Below the pieces are notes generated by a model. The model made no database searches. It worked only from the letters and a program-made list of their open reading frames with translations, and was not told the DNA's origin. From positions 1 through 20,214 of IMG/VR virus record IMGVR_UViG_3300042007_000080: a stretch of 20,214 nt of DNA; one strand, 5' to 3'. The position numbers and the translations under genes are program-made. This DNA comes from a virus. Within the stretch, counting starts at the first letter, position 1. Every line of letters begins with the position of its first letter. Below are positions 1 to 6,458 of the stretch, in pieces.

Positions 1-303
1 GCCAAGCGTGCCGAGGCTGGCCGTAAAGGCGGTCTGGCCAGCGGAAAAGCGCGAAGCAAACCGGGAAGCAAACGCGAAGCAAATGCTTCGGAAGTCGTTG
101 AACCCCCGGCCCGTCCCGGCCCCCCTCCTTTCCAAAGGAAAGGGGGGCCGGGGGGCGCCACGCTTCGCTCGGCGCAGCGCCCCCCGCTCCGCGCCGTCCG
201 CGACTGGTGTGGTCGGTGCAACAAGGACACCCGGATGGACGTCGGCGATGACGACCGGAGCCGGCCCTGCCCGATCTGCCATCCGGCCGCCGAGGCGTCG
301 TGA
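1..303 (+). CDS. C-terminus of probable phage replication-initiator-type protein, zinc ribbon tail (5' truncated)
   Basis: Frame 1 is open from the first base to the TGA at 301-303, so this is the last 100 residues of a gene starting outside the window. It begins with a basic AEAGRKGGLASGKARSK stretch, passes through a Pro/Gly-rich linker (about residues 35-68), and ends with a compact zinc-ribbon-like module: WCGRC, about 20 residues, then CPICHP. From family knowledge, the RKGGxASGKAR tail followed by a WCGxC...CPxCHP module recurs in actinophage replication-organiser proteins encoded at the end of the replication module. That assignment is inference, because the DNA-binding N-terminus is not here. 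Two strong hairpins lie inside the linker-coding DNA (115-185). The stop overlaps the next start (TGATG), so the genes are probably translationally coupled. Confidence 0.6.
   Translation, partial: AKRAEAGRKGGLASGKARSKPGSKREANASEVVEPPARPGPPPFQRKGGPGGATLRSAQRPPLRAVRDWCGRCNKDTRMDVGDDDRSRPCPICHPAAEAS
115..185 (+). repeat. Two overlapping GC-rich hairpins inside the first gene
   Basis: Hairpin A: 115-133 pairs with 137-152 around an AAA loop (TTTCC/GGAAA, CCCCCC/GGGGGG, GG/CC, CCC/GGG, with a 3-nt bulge at 126-128). Hairpin B: GGGGGGCGC at 150-158 pairs perfectly with GCGCCCCCC at 177-185 across an 18-nt loop. They share 150-152, so the full forms compete. Both lie in the low-complexity linker of a coding frame, far from the stop codon. 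A conventional terminator is therefore not obvious; an inserted repeat or an mRNA-level control element is possible. Confidence 0.6.
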
Positions 304-584
304 TGGAGATCCCCGACCCGCCGGGCCGCACGGAGTGCGCTGACTGTGGCCCGCTGGTGTGGCTGTGGTCGCCGCGGCGTAGCGCCTGGGTGGCGTTCGT
401 TCCGGCGCCTGCGGGCGGTGCGCATGCGATCCGCCCGCATCCGTGCCGGTCGGCGCAGGATCCGGCCACCTGGCGGGACCTGCGGGCCACGCCCGCCCCG
501 GAGCAGTTCGACATCAACGCTCGCGGTCGCCGGCTGGTGGAGCGCGAGATCAAACCCTCAACGACGACAGGAGAAAGCCAATGA
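303..584 (+). CDS. Small conserved actinophage-type protein, function unknown
   Basis: A 93-residue protein starting MEIPDPPGRTECADCGPLVW. The ATG at 303 overlaps the upstream TGA; a GTG at 300 is an alternative start one codon earlier. The N-terminus has a CADC pair next to the aromatic motif LVWLWSPRRSAWVAF, a pattern I associate with small actinobacterial prophage proteins of unknown function. A third Cys sits near residue 49 in HPCRS, beside two His, so one zinc site is possible. The C-terminus is charged and probably disordered. Its stop overlaps the next start as ATGA (581-584). I do not recognise a named family. Confidence 0.75.
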   Translation: MEIPDPPGRTECADCGPLVWLWSPRRSAWVAFVPAPAGGAHAIRPHPCRSAQDPATWRDLRATPAPEQFDINARGRRLVEREIKPSTTTGESQ

Positions 585-742
585 CCGAGGACGACTACGA
601 CGGCTACGACGACGGCCGCTGCGATAGCTGCATGTGCTGCACCCGGGCGGGTTGCCACCGCGGCCCCGACTCGGGCTGCCCGATCGGCTACGAAGGCGGC
701 CCGTTCGATGGCGAGTACCTCTGCCCCTGCACTGGAGAGTGA
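581..742 (+). CDS. 53-residue acidic cysteine-rich protein
   Basis: Starts at ATG 581 with an AGGAG Shine-Dalgarno at 569-573 (7-nt spacer) and a 4-nt ATGA overlap with the previous gene. A longer frame is open further upstream but would run through the preceding gene. The product has an acidic Tyr/Asp-rich N-terminus, then eight cysteines (14, 17, 19, 20, 25, 33, 48, 50) plus His26, enough for two zinc or disulfide-linked sites in a tiny domain. There is no signal peptide, so a cytoplasmic metal-binding micro-protein is more likely than a secreted one. Function unknown. Confidence 0.7.
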   Translation: MTEDDYDGYDDGRCDSCMCCTRAGCHRGPDSGCPIGYEGGPFDGEYLCPCTGE

Positions 743-745
743 CTG

Positions 746-1873
746 ATGTTGACCTATGACGAGTATCGCGAGGCTGCGGCCACGATCGCCCAGGACGCCG
801 TGCGCGGGGTGGATCCGGAGGTGATCCGCGAGCACCTGTCCGACAGTGGCCGCTCCTTCGGCCCGGCGGACGTGGCGGCGGTCCGGTCGCTGCTGTCGAC
901 TGCCTCCATGGCCGTCTCCTGGCCCGGTGTGGTGCCGACGGGCGACGCCACCCCGGGCGAGCTGCCGCCGGTACCGGATGACTGCTACCCGCCGGATGCC
1001 GTGCCGCTGCCGGTCGCGGTCGACGTCGACCAGCTGACGGCCAACGTCGCTCACGCCCTGATCGTCGGCGACTCTGACGAGCGCACCGCCTCGGTGCGGG
1101 ACCTGTTGGAGGGCTGGTATGCGGCGTGGCCGGAGACGGCTGTCGTCGACGAGCATGAGCCGCTCGCCGGGCTGCTGGTGCGCCTGTTCGACGGCCGGTT
1201 GGCCCGGGTGGAGCGGGAGCGCGACGAGGCCCGCGCCGAGCTGGCCGACCTGGAGCGGGTTCGCGACAAGGCGATCGTGTGGGCTCAGTCCACAGAGCGG
1301 GCGGACATCGCCCGCCAGATCAAGATGCTGGCCTCTGACGAGCGGCTCCTTGTGGACTGGGCGTCGACGTGCGATCCGGTGCCGATGACCGTGGCCGGCT
1401 TCTTGGTGGCGCTCGCGGGCAAGCTGACCGCCGGAGACGCTCCGCCCGCCCTCGAGGATGCCGCCGCGGACGAGCCGGCGCCGCAATCCATCCCCGCGGC
1501 GTGGGAACTCGTGCTGCTGCGCCAAGCCGAGCGCGAAGAGGGCCTGGATGTGGCTGACGACGAGTTGCTGGACCACCACCGGACCGCGACCTACCGGAGC
1601 GTGATTCAGGCCGCCTACCGGGTCGGGTTCGCGGTCGCCCTCGGCTATGAGATCGAGGTCGGGGATCTCGGCGACCGGCTGTTGGTCGGCGACCGCGTCA
1701 CGCCGGCCGAGCCGGAGCGCCCGGTGGATCGGGTCGCGCAGGCGTGCGGGGATCCGGGCAGCATCACCCCTCGCCGTGAGGGGGAGTCGCTGTCTCTGTG
1801 GACGGCTCGGGCTGTGGTCGCGGTGCTCGACGGCTGGCTGGCCGCCGACCGGTGCCCCGGGAGCCGGTCGTGA
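746..1873 (+). CDS. Hypothetical 375-residue acidic protein with short coiled coil
   Basis: ATG 746 is preceded by GGAGAG at 734-739, inside the end of the previous gene, which supports this start. The protein is acidic and mostly helical. A Pro-rich linker sits around residues 60-90, and a charged heptad-like stretch of about 35 residues starts near 145 (RLARVERERDEARAELADLERVRDKA), predicted to form a coiled coil. There are no membrane segments. Of its few Cys, none form clear zinc pairs. It is the largest protein of the early operon. I do not recognise the family; scaffold or DNA-metabolism accessory roles are guesses. The stop overlaps the next GTG as GTGA. Confidence 0.75.
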   Translation: MLTYDEYREAAATIAQDAVRGVDPEVIREHLSDSGRSFGPADVAAVRSLLSTASMAVSWPGVVPTGDATPGELPPVPDDCYPPDAVPLPVAVDVDQLTANVAHALIVGDSDERTASVRDLLEGWYAAWPETAVVDEHEPLAGLLVRLFDGRLARVERERDEARAELADLERVRDKAIVWAQSTERADIARQIKMLASDERLLVDWASTCDPVPMTVAGFLVALAGKLTAGDAPPALEDAAADEPAPQSIPAAWELVLLRQAEREEGLDVADDELLDHHRTATYRSVIQAAYRVGFAVALGYEIEVGDLGDRLLVGDRVTPAEPERPVDRVAQACGDPGSITPRREGESLSLWTARAVVAVLDGWLAADRCPGSRS

Positions 1874-2118
1874 GGTGCGACGTCTGCAACCTGCCGGACC
1901 TCCACAACGGCCAGGGCGACGGTGTCGGTTCGTGTGACTGCCCGCGCTGCGACTGCGGCGCGGCCTCCTGGTCGTCGCTGTGCACCTGCCCGTCGGACGA
2001 CGACTACCCGTGGGGTGAGGACCCGGACGCCGGCTACGGGGACGACGACGTGGAGTGGCCTGACGACGTGTGGGCCCGGCCGATCGTGTCTATCGAGCCG
2101 GTCGGGGGTGTCCTGTGA
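1870..2118 (+). CDS. Small cysteine-rich acidic protein, possible zinc finger
   Basis: 82 residues. The start GTG at 1870 overlaps the preceding stop (GTGA); although the frame is open further upstream, this start fits the regular coupling pattern of the operon. Eight cysteines lie in the first 40 residues (3, 6, 22, 24, 27, 29, 38, 40) with His12, arranged as CDVC, CDCPRCDC and CTC, consistent with two zinc sites. The remaining half is very acidic (DDD/GDDDVEW) and probably disordered. The acidic tail could mimic DNA or bind a basic partner, but that is speculation. Family not recognised. Confidence 0.7.
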   Translation: MRCDVCNLPDLHNGQGDGVGSCDCPRCDCGAASWSSLCTCPSDDDYPWGEDPDAGYGDDDVEWPDDVWARPIVSIEPVGGVL

Positions 2119-2516
2119 CCGCCGTCCTCCCGCCGGCGTACCTGGCCAACACTGCGCCCGTGAACGTGTGCCGCTGCCAGTGGGGTCCGAGCGGCACCTG
2201 CCGGTCCGGCCGCCACGACAGATGCCAGCGCACGGTGGGGTGGGAGCGTCACGGCTCGCCGGGGCCGGAGACGCACATCGTGTCCCGCCGCGGCTGGGTT
2301 GCGCTCACACCGGTGTGGCGTGCCGGTCGGGCGTGTCGCTGGCTGTGCCCCTGCTGGTGTCACGAACAGGTACAGGCGCTGTTCCCGGCCCCTCCGGGCC
2401 GGCCCGGCCGCCTGTCGACCACCGGCGGCAACGGCTACACCCGTATCTCATCCACCGACCGGCTACGGGTCGACGACGAGCCGCAGCCCGCCCTTCCCCT
2501 GGAGTTCCCCCGATGA
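2115..2516 (+). CDS. Cys/His-rich protein, possibly DUF6248-like
   Basis: 133 residues, from GTG 2115 overlapping the previous stop (GTGA). It has two Cys/His clusters: VCRCQWGPSGTCRSGRHDRC at about residues 18-37 and CRWLCPCWCH around residue 75-85, separated by a Trp-rich segment with PETHIVSRRG. This layout (CxCQxGxxxxCxxGRHxxC ... CxWxCxCxCH) resembles what I remember of an actinobacterial domain of unknown function, DUF6248. I cannot check that here. The C-terminus is Pro-rich. Two zinc sites are likely; the function is unknown. The stop overlaps the next ATG. Confidence 0.7.
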   Translation: MTAVLPPAYLANTAPVNVCRCQWGPSGTCRSGRHDRCQRTVGWERHGSPGPETHIVSRRGWVALTPVWRAGRACRWLCPCWCHEQVQALFPAPPGRPGRLSTTGGNGYTRISSTDRLRVDDEPQPALPLEFPR

Positions 2517-2935
2517 CCCCCGACCCGGCGGCCTGGATCGACCACATGGTCCTCGTGGAGTCCCTGCGATTCGCCGTGCCCATGTGGGTCGACGAGCTGC
2601 GCCGCCTGCCTGCCGACATTCGGGAACAGCGCCGCTACGCCTGGGCGAGCGAGTCCGCGCAGCACGTCGCCGAGCGGGGCGACGCGCTCCAGTTCGGCGG
2701 TAAACGAGGCAGCGCCGCCGCCGTCTTCAACAGTCTGGCCCGCGGGCTCGCGGCAGCCGCCTACCAGTCGGGCGGCATCACGTTCGCCGGCGTCCACTGG
2801 TGCATGAATCACACCGAGTGCGAGGAGGCCGAGCGGGAGGCCGCGGCCCGGCCGTCGCTGCTCGACCGGCCCGACCCGCCCCCGGCACCCCCGGTCCGGC
2901 CGATCGTCGACGTGCACCTCCCCGAGGTGCTCTGA
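2513..2935 (+). CDS. Conserved actinophage-type hypothetical protein
   Basis: 140 residues, ATG 2513 overlapping the previous TGA. The first 100 residues look like a compact helical/mixed domain with a distinctive segment, ASESAQHVAERGDALQFGG, then an Ala-rich helix, then GGITFAGVHWC. The last 30 residues are Pro-rich and probably disordered. I recognise the general look of a protein found in actinobacterial prophage early operons, but no assigned function. There are no membrane segments or obvious catalytic motifs. Its stop is coupled to the next gene by TGATG. Confidence 0.75.
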   Translation: MTPDPAAWIDHMVLVESLRFAVPMWVDELRRLPADIREQRRYAWASESAQHVAERGDALQFGGKRGSAAAVFNSLARGLAAAAYQSGGITFAGVHWCMNHTECEEAEREAAARPSLLDRPDPPPAPPVRPIVDVHLPEVL

Positions 2936-3657
2936 TGCTCGACGCGCCGCTGGCCCACGGGTACACCCTCGCCGATGTCCACCGGCTGGCCCGCAAGTCC
3001 GCCGGCTCGAACCGCACCATGGCCGCCGACCACCGGGATCTGCTGGACACGGCTTGGTCAGCGATCGCCGAAGCCGTCTACGCCTCCTCAGAGCCGCCGA
3101 CCGAGCATGACCTACTCGCCGTGGGGAAGGGCGCCATCTGGGACATCGTCAAGGACCACCGGAAGACCTACGGCTACCGGGATCGGGAATGGGATGCCGG
3201 CTACGCCAGCGCACCCCGGTTTGTGACGTACTGGCTCGACCTCACCGGCGTCACACCAAGCCCCGAACAGGGCATCGTGGAGCGCCTCACCCTGCCCCGC
3301 CTACTCGATGCCCTCAAACCGCACGAGCGGGCCGCGGTCGCCGCGCTGGCCGCCCATGACGGGGACCGTATTGCCGCCGCAGCCGCGCTCGGCATCACCG
3401 AGAACACGTTCAACCGCCGGATCTGGCTGGCCCGCCGCACCTGCCTCGCCCTGTGGTTGGAGGGCGAAACCCCGGCGCGTACCCCGCTGCGCCGGCTGGA
3501 CCGACGCAACCACCGCGGCGAGGTGGCCCCGCACGGGACGCTGGCGGCCGGCCGCCGACACCAAAGCCGACGTGAGCCGCTGTGTGAGCCGTGCCGTGCG
3601 GCGATGTCCGCGTACGACCGGGCCCGGAGAGGCCCACGAGGAAAGGCAGCAGCATGA
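2935..3657 (+). CDS. Sigma-70-like/HTH transcription regulator with C-terminal Cys-pair tail
   Basis: 240 residues. An N-terminal helical region (about 9-100) resembles a divergent sigma region 2. It is followed by SPEQ..VERLTLPRLLDALKPHERAAVAAL and the helix-turn-helix GDRIAAAAALGITENTFNRRIWLARR (about 142-167), the usual shape of sigma region 4, where an ALGIT...VxxRLxRAR-like pattern contacts the -35 element. A basic C-terminal extension carries HGTLAAGRRHQSRREPLCEPCRAA, matching the actinobacterial phage motif (C/H)GTxxGYxxHxRRxExxCxxC. Known ECF sigma factors would act with host RNA polymerase to redirect transcription, here perhaps to middle or late genes. The sigma call is inference from the region-4-like part; a non-sigma HTH regulator is the alternative. 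Confidence 0.55.
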   Translation: MLDAPLAHGYTLADVHRLARKSAGSNRTMAADHRDLLDTAWSAIAEAVYASSEPPTEHDLLAVGKGAIWDIVKDHRKTYGYRDREWDAGYASAPRFVTYWLDLTGVTPSPEQGIVERLTLPRLLDALKPHERAAVAALAAHDGDRIAAAAALGITENTFNRRIWLARRTCLALWLEGETPARTPLRRLDRRNHRGEVAPHGTLAAGRRHQSRREPLCEPCRAAMSAYDRARRGPRGKAAA

Positions 3658-4055
3658 CCGCTCTCGACTCCTGGCGTGCACTCGCGACCGAGCGGCCCGG
3701 GATGGCGATCTACCCGGAGATGATCGCCCGGCCCCCGGTGGCCGCCGCTGACAGCCTGCCGTACCCCGCCGAGGGGTACGGCCACCCCCACGGCTCCGCG
3801 CGCCTCTCGGGCTACGTCGGCCGGGAGTGCGCTCGCGACTGGTGCAAGCGCTGCGACGACCCGGCGTGTGACTGCCCGCATCACGAGGAGGACCTGGCCG
3901 AGGCGCTGACGACGCTGCTGTTGTGGGCTCGGTCGACCGCGGCCCGCCGCGAGAACCGGGAGATCCGCAAGTTCGCCCGGCTCGACCCGGTGCGCCAGCG
4001 CATCCGGGCCATGCACTCCCGTTACCCGTCCCGATGGAGGTCCCGCCGTGGATAA
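3654..4055 (+). CDS. Hypothetical protein with central Cys/His cluster
   Basis: 133 residues, ATG 3654 with AGGAAAGG just upstream and a 4-nt overlap with the sigma-like gene. The middle holds ECARDWCKRCDDPACDCPHHEEDL (starting about residue 58), five Cys and two His, a likely zinc-binding knuckle. A helical, strongly basic C-terminus follows (AARRENREIRKFARLDPVRQRIRAMHSRYPSRWRSRRG) and could bind nucleic acid. I do not recognise the family. The end overlaps the next GTG by 8 nt. Confidence 0.7.
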   Translation: MTALDSWRALATERPGMAIYPEMIARPPVAAADSLPYPAEGYGHPHGSARLSGYVGRECARDWCKRCDDPACDCPHHEEDLAEALTTLLLWARSTAARRENREIRKFARLDPVRQRIRAMHSRYPSRWRSRRG

Positions 4056-4449
4056 CCCGATCCGCTTCGAGCCAGGCGACCACGTCGCCGTCGAGCTGCC
4101 GCCGAACGTCCTCGGCCTCGGCTCGCTGCCTCGCCGCGTTGTCGGCGAGGTGACTCAGGTCGGCGACGACGGGGTGATCACCTTCACGGTGCCTCAGGAG
4201 GGTGCCGCGCCGATGGAGGTCCATTGCGTCTCGACCGAGGCGATCCGGGTGAGGGTGTCTCCGGATGTGCAGGCGGCGTACGACCGGGGCGTGGCTGCTG
4301 GTCGTACCGCAGCAGCCGAGGCGATGCTGGCGCTGGCCGACCGTATGGAACGCCGGGCCGATGGGGGCGACAACCCGGCCGACTGCTGGGCGATGGCCGA
4401 GTTCGCCGAGGAGCTGCGCGCGCTCGCGTCGGAGGCCGGCCGTGGCTGA
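4048..4449 (+). CDS. Hypothetical protein, beta-barrel-like N-terminus
   Basis: 133 residues from GTG 4048, preceded by GGAGG in the end of the upstream gene. The N-terminal 60 residues (FEPGDHVAVELPP ... RRVVGEVTQVGDDGVITFTVP) alternate as beta strands with Gly/Asp turns, like small SH3/KOW-type barrels. The second half is a long amphipathic helix region rich in Ala, Glu and Arg. There are no zinc motifs or membrane segments. Function unknown; the barrel resemblance is by eye only. Confidence 0.7.
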   Translation: MDNPIRFEPGDHVAVELPPNVLGLGSLPRRVVGEVTQVGDDGVITFTVPQEGAAPMEVHCVSTEAIRVRVSPDVQAAYDRGVAAGRTAAAEAMLALADRMERRADGGDNPADCWAMAEFAEELRALASEAGRG

Positions 4450-4819
4450 CCCGTACACCCCGGACCCCGCCGACGTCGAGCTGGTGCACACCGCATGGCA
4501 CAACGCGCCGTGCCCGAAGTGCGGGCGAACTGCCCGATGCCGCTGCCTTGTCGACGATCGGGGCTACCGTGCCCGCGCTGTGCTGGCCGCGCTCGCCGAG
4601 GCGGGCCGGCTACTCCCATCCGACGCCGAGACCCGGACCGAGTGGGGAGTCATCGGTTGGGGCGGCGGCCGGTACGGGACGGCGACCCGAGAGGCCGCAG
4701 AGGAACTCGTGGCGAGTGCTCCTGACGATCGACGCCTGATCAGCCGCACGGTCACGGTCGGCCCGTGGCAGCCGGTACCTACCACCCCCACCACTGAGGA
4801 GGCATCCGATGCAAGCTGA
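4442..4819 (+). CDS. Conserved actinophage-type protein with Cys cluster
   Basis: 125 residues; GTG 4442 overlaps the previous gene by 8 nt. The N-terminal part has CPKCGRTARCRC (about residues 24-35), a short zinc-ribbon half. Later it has TEWGVIGWGGGRYGTATREAAEELVAS..DDRRLISRTVTVGPW, a pattern that recurs in small actinophage proteins (EWGV ... SRTVT.GPW) of unknown role. The frame is open further upstream, but this start keeps the operon's overlap pattern. The end overlaps the next gene by 11 nt. Confidence 0.7.
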   Translation: MADPYTPDPADVELVHTAWHNAPCPKCGRTARCRCLVDDRGYRARAVLAALAEAGRLLPSDAETRTEWGVIGWGGGRYGTATREAAEELVASAPDDRRLISRTVTVGPWQPVPTTPTTEEASDAS

Positions 4820-5063
4820 GATCACCGTCCGTAGGGACGGCACCGCCTCGATCCTGGTCGGCGGCCACGACATCGCCGGAGCGGTCGGGGAGATTGTCCT
4901 GTCGGCCCGCCCCGGTCGGCCGCCGGTGCTCAATTTGTCGCTGCCGATGCTCGACGAGGCCCTGTTCGTCGCCGACGTGGAAGCTCTGATCTCGCCGAGT
5001 GTGTATCAGGCTCTGGTCGCTCTGGGCTGGACGCCGCCGGCCGCGCCCGAGGAGGCGTCGTGA
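4809..5063 (+). CDS. Small hypothetical protein
   Basis: 84 residues, ATG 4809 preceded by GAGGAGG, a strong Shine-Dalgarno. The first half reads as beta strands (EITVRRDGTASILVGGHDIAGAVGEIVLSARPGRPPVLNLSLP). The second half is helical and ends in VYQALVALGWTPPAAPEEAS. It has no cysteines, unlike most neighbours. Family not recognised. Confidence 0.7.
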   Translation: MQAEITVRRDGTASILVGGHDIAGAVGEIVLSARPGRPPVLNLSLPMLDEALFVADVEALISPSVYQALVALGWTPPAAPEEAS

Positions 5064-5248
5064 GCGCTCGTGAGACTGCGATCCGCGGCTCGGCGCTGCT
5101 GCGGACGCACATCCCGGACGCGACCGCCCGCCGGACCGCGCAGCTCAAGCTCGCCGCCGTGGCACTCGAGGGCCGCACCGAGCCTGAGGCTGCGGCCGAG
5201 TTGCGTGACGTCCTGGACGCCCTCGGGCTGCTGCGAGGTGACACGTGA
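5060..5248 (+). CDS. Small helical hypothetical protein
   Basis: 62 residues, GTG 5060 overlapping the previous TGA (GTGA), with GAGGAGG upstream. It is predicted almost entirely helical (RRTAQLKLAAVALEGRTEPEAAAELRDVLDALGLL), with no Cys, no membrane segment and no recognisable catalytic motif. It could be a small partner-binding protein, but nothing in the sequence says of what. Confidence 0.65.
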   Translation: MSARETAIRGSALLRTHIPDATARRTAQLKLAAVALEGRTEPEAAAELRDVLDALGLLRGDT

Positions 5249-5463
5249 TGCACGACGACTGCCAGTTCTGGCAGCTCACGCCACAGCAGTGCCGCCGCTA
5301 CCACCTGCGGGTCAGCGTCATGCAGGTCGGCCAGGCCTGGGCGGCGGCGCGGCGTGCCTGGCGGTCGGTCCGCTGGGCGACGTTCGCGGTCTGGCTCGCC
5401 GTGTTCTCGCTGGCGCTCGCGCTGGCCAACCTGGCGTACCAGCTCGTACGGGTGATGTCGTGA
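5248..5463 (+). CDS. Small single-pass membrane protein
   Basis: 71 residues from ATG 5248 (TGATG coupling); GTG 5245 directly before it would add one residue. A basic amphipathic stretch (AARRAWRSVRW) precedes one hydrophobic helix, ATFAVWLAVFSLALALANLAYQLV (about 45-68), ending four residues before the C-terminus. By the positive-inside rule the N-terminus is likely cytoplasmic. Two Cys occur near the N-terminus (DDCQFW, QQCRR). Possible roles include a membrane anchor or an inhibitor of host functions; none can be assigned. Confidence 0.7.
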   Translation: MHDDCQFWQLTPQQCRRYHLRVSVMQVGQAWAAARRAWRSVRWATFAVWLAVFSLALALANLAYQLVRVMS

Positions 5464-5633
5464 GGCCGCCGTGCCCGGTGTGCGGGGCGGCGGTGGATCG
5501 GATGCAGCGGTCGGTGGGGGTGGTGGCCGCGTACCCGTGTGGCTGCTGGCTGACGCCCGGTGAGGCGCGGGCGCTCGCGGACCGGGCGCACGCCGCCCAG
5601 GTCGACGGAGAGTCACACCGGAGCGAGCCCTGA
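5460..5633 (+). CDS. 57-residue zinc-ribbon-like micro-protein
   Basis: GTG 5460 overlaps the previous stop (GTGA). The product begins MRPPCPVCGAAVDRM and continues to YPCGCWLTPGEARAL, giving CxxC...CxC, a minimal four-cysteine zinc ribbon. A short charged helix follows. The frame is open well upstream in the preceding gene, but the coupled start and Cys-pair placement favour this one. Function unknown; similar small ribbons in phages often bind host polymerase or nucleases, which is only an analogy. Confidence 0.65.
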   Translation: MRPPCPVCGAAVDRMQRSVGVVAAYPCGCWLTPGEARALADRAHAAQVDGESHRSEP

Positions 5634-5702
5634 TGATCTCCAATCGCGGGGCCAGCCCTCGCAGAATGCCAGCCCTGCCCCGAACTGTGGAGGTATGACT
5701 AG
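5634..5702 (+). promoter_or_regulatory. Intergenic spacer with repeat, Shine-Dalgarno and 3-codon mini-ORF
   Basis: This 69-nt gap breaks an otherwise overlapping operon. It holds a 9-bp direct repeat GCCAGCCCT (5651-5659 and 5668-5676) flanked by CGGGGC (5647-5652) and GCCCCG (5677-5682), which can pair. GGAGG at 5689-5693 lies 9 nt before ATG 5703, so 5703 is chosen as the next start. An ATG at 5695, only 1 nt from the GGAGG, would encode Met-Thr-Arg (rare AGA codon) and stop within the ATGA of the next gene. No clear -35/-10 was seen. Confidence 0.5.
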
Positions 5703-6458
5703 ATGACTGCCCGTCACCGCGTCCTGTGTGCTGCCCCGCGCTGCGCCGGTCGGGGCTACCACGCCGACGACTGCATGGGCGGGGAGTGCTCCGGCTGCCT
5801 GCCCCGCCCGGCCGCTGACGGCATGCTGCTGTGCACCCCGCACCATGCCGGGATCGCCCGGGACGCAGTCAAGGCGGCCGAACTGTACGGGGAGCTCGCG
5901 CTCACGCTCGCCGGCGGATCCGGCCAGGGCGAGCGCACCTCCGGATCCCGGGACCGTGCGATTCCGTACTCCGACCGGGCGTCGGATGCGCGGGCCACGA
6001 TCCAGGCCGTTCTCGCCGCCTGGTGCTCACTCATCTCCGAGCAGCGCGGCATCTACCCGCCGAAACGCCGCGTCGTCAAACTCCTGCCGTACGACTTCAT
6101 CGGGCCGCCGCCGCTGGTGTGGACGCTCGACGACCGGCCGCGGGTGATGGCCGCCTACATTGCCGAGCACGCCGACTGGCTCGCCGCCCACCCGGCCGCC
6201 GGTGACTGCTCGGCGGAGCTCGCCGACCTGGTGCGCATGGCCCACCCGATCGCCTACCCGACCGGCACGAGGGTGATCGACGTCGGCCCGTGCGTGGAGC
6301 CCGGGTGCCCCGGCACGATCCGAGCTGTTCTCCGGCGTGCTGACTCCCTGCTGCCCAGCGCGCTCGCGTGCAGCGAGGATGATGGTCATACGTGGCCGCC
6401 GCACCAGTGGCGCACCATCGGCAGGCAGCTACAGGCCAGGACGGAGGCGGCGGCATGA
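5703..6458 (+). CDS. Conserved actinophage-type protein with two zinc-binding regions
   Basis: 251 residues, start fixed by GGAGG 9 nt upstream. The N-terminus has C9, C14, C24, C29, C32, C44 and H47/H48, and the C-terminus has C197/C202 (CVEPGC) and C223...H229 followed by WPPHQWRTIGRQL. The central section (RGIYPPKRRVVKLLPYDFIGPPPLVWTLDDRPRVMAAYIAEHADWLAAHP) is helical and typical of a family I have seen in actinobacterial phages and mobile elements just upstream of a small HTH gene, as here. The terminal WxTIGRQL helix may help bind DNA or the partner. No catalytic function can be assigned. Confidence 0.75.
   Translation: MTARHRVLCAAPRCAGRGYHADDCMGGECSGCLPRPAADGMLLCTPHHAGIARDAVKAAELYGELALTLAGGSGQGERTSGSRDRAIPYSDRASDARATIQAVLAAWCSLISEQRGIYPPKRRVVKLLPYDFIGPPPLVWTLDDRPRVMAAYIAEHADWLAAHPAAGDCSAELADLVRMAHPIAYPTGTRVIDVGPCVEPGCPGTIRAVLRRADSLLPSALACSEDDGHTWPPHQWRTIGRQLQARTEAAA

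Noticed and set aside
3201-4503. Reverse-strand frames of 271 and 400 codons
   Set aside because: They run across several coupled forward genes with good ribosome-binding sites and encode Arg-rich shadow sequence.
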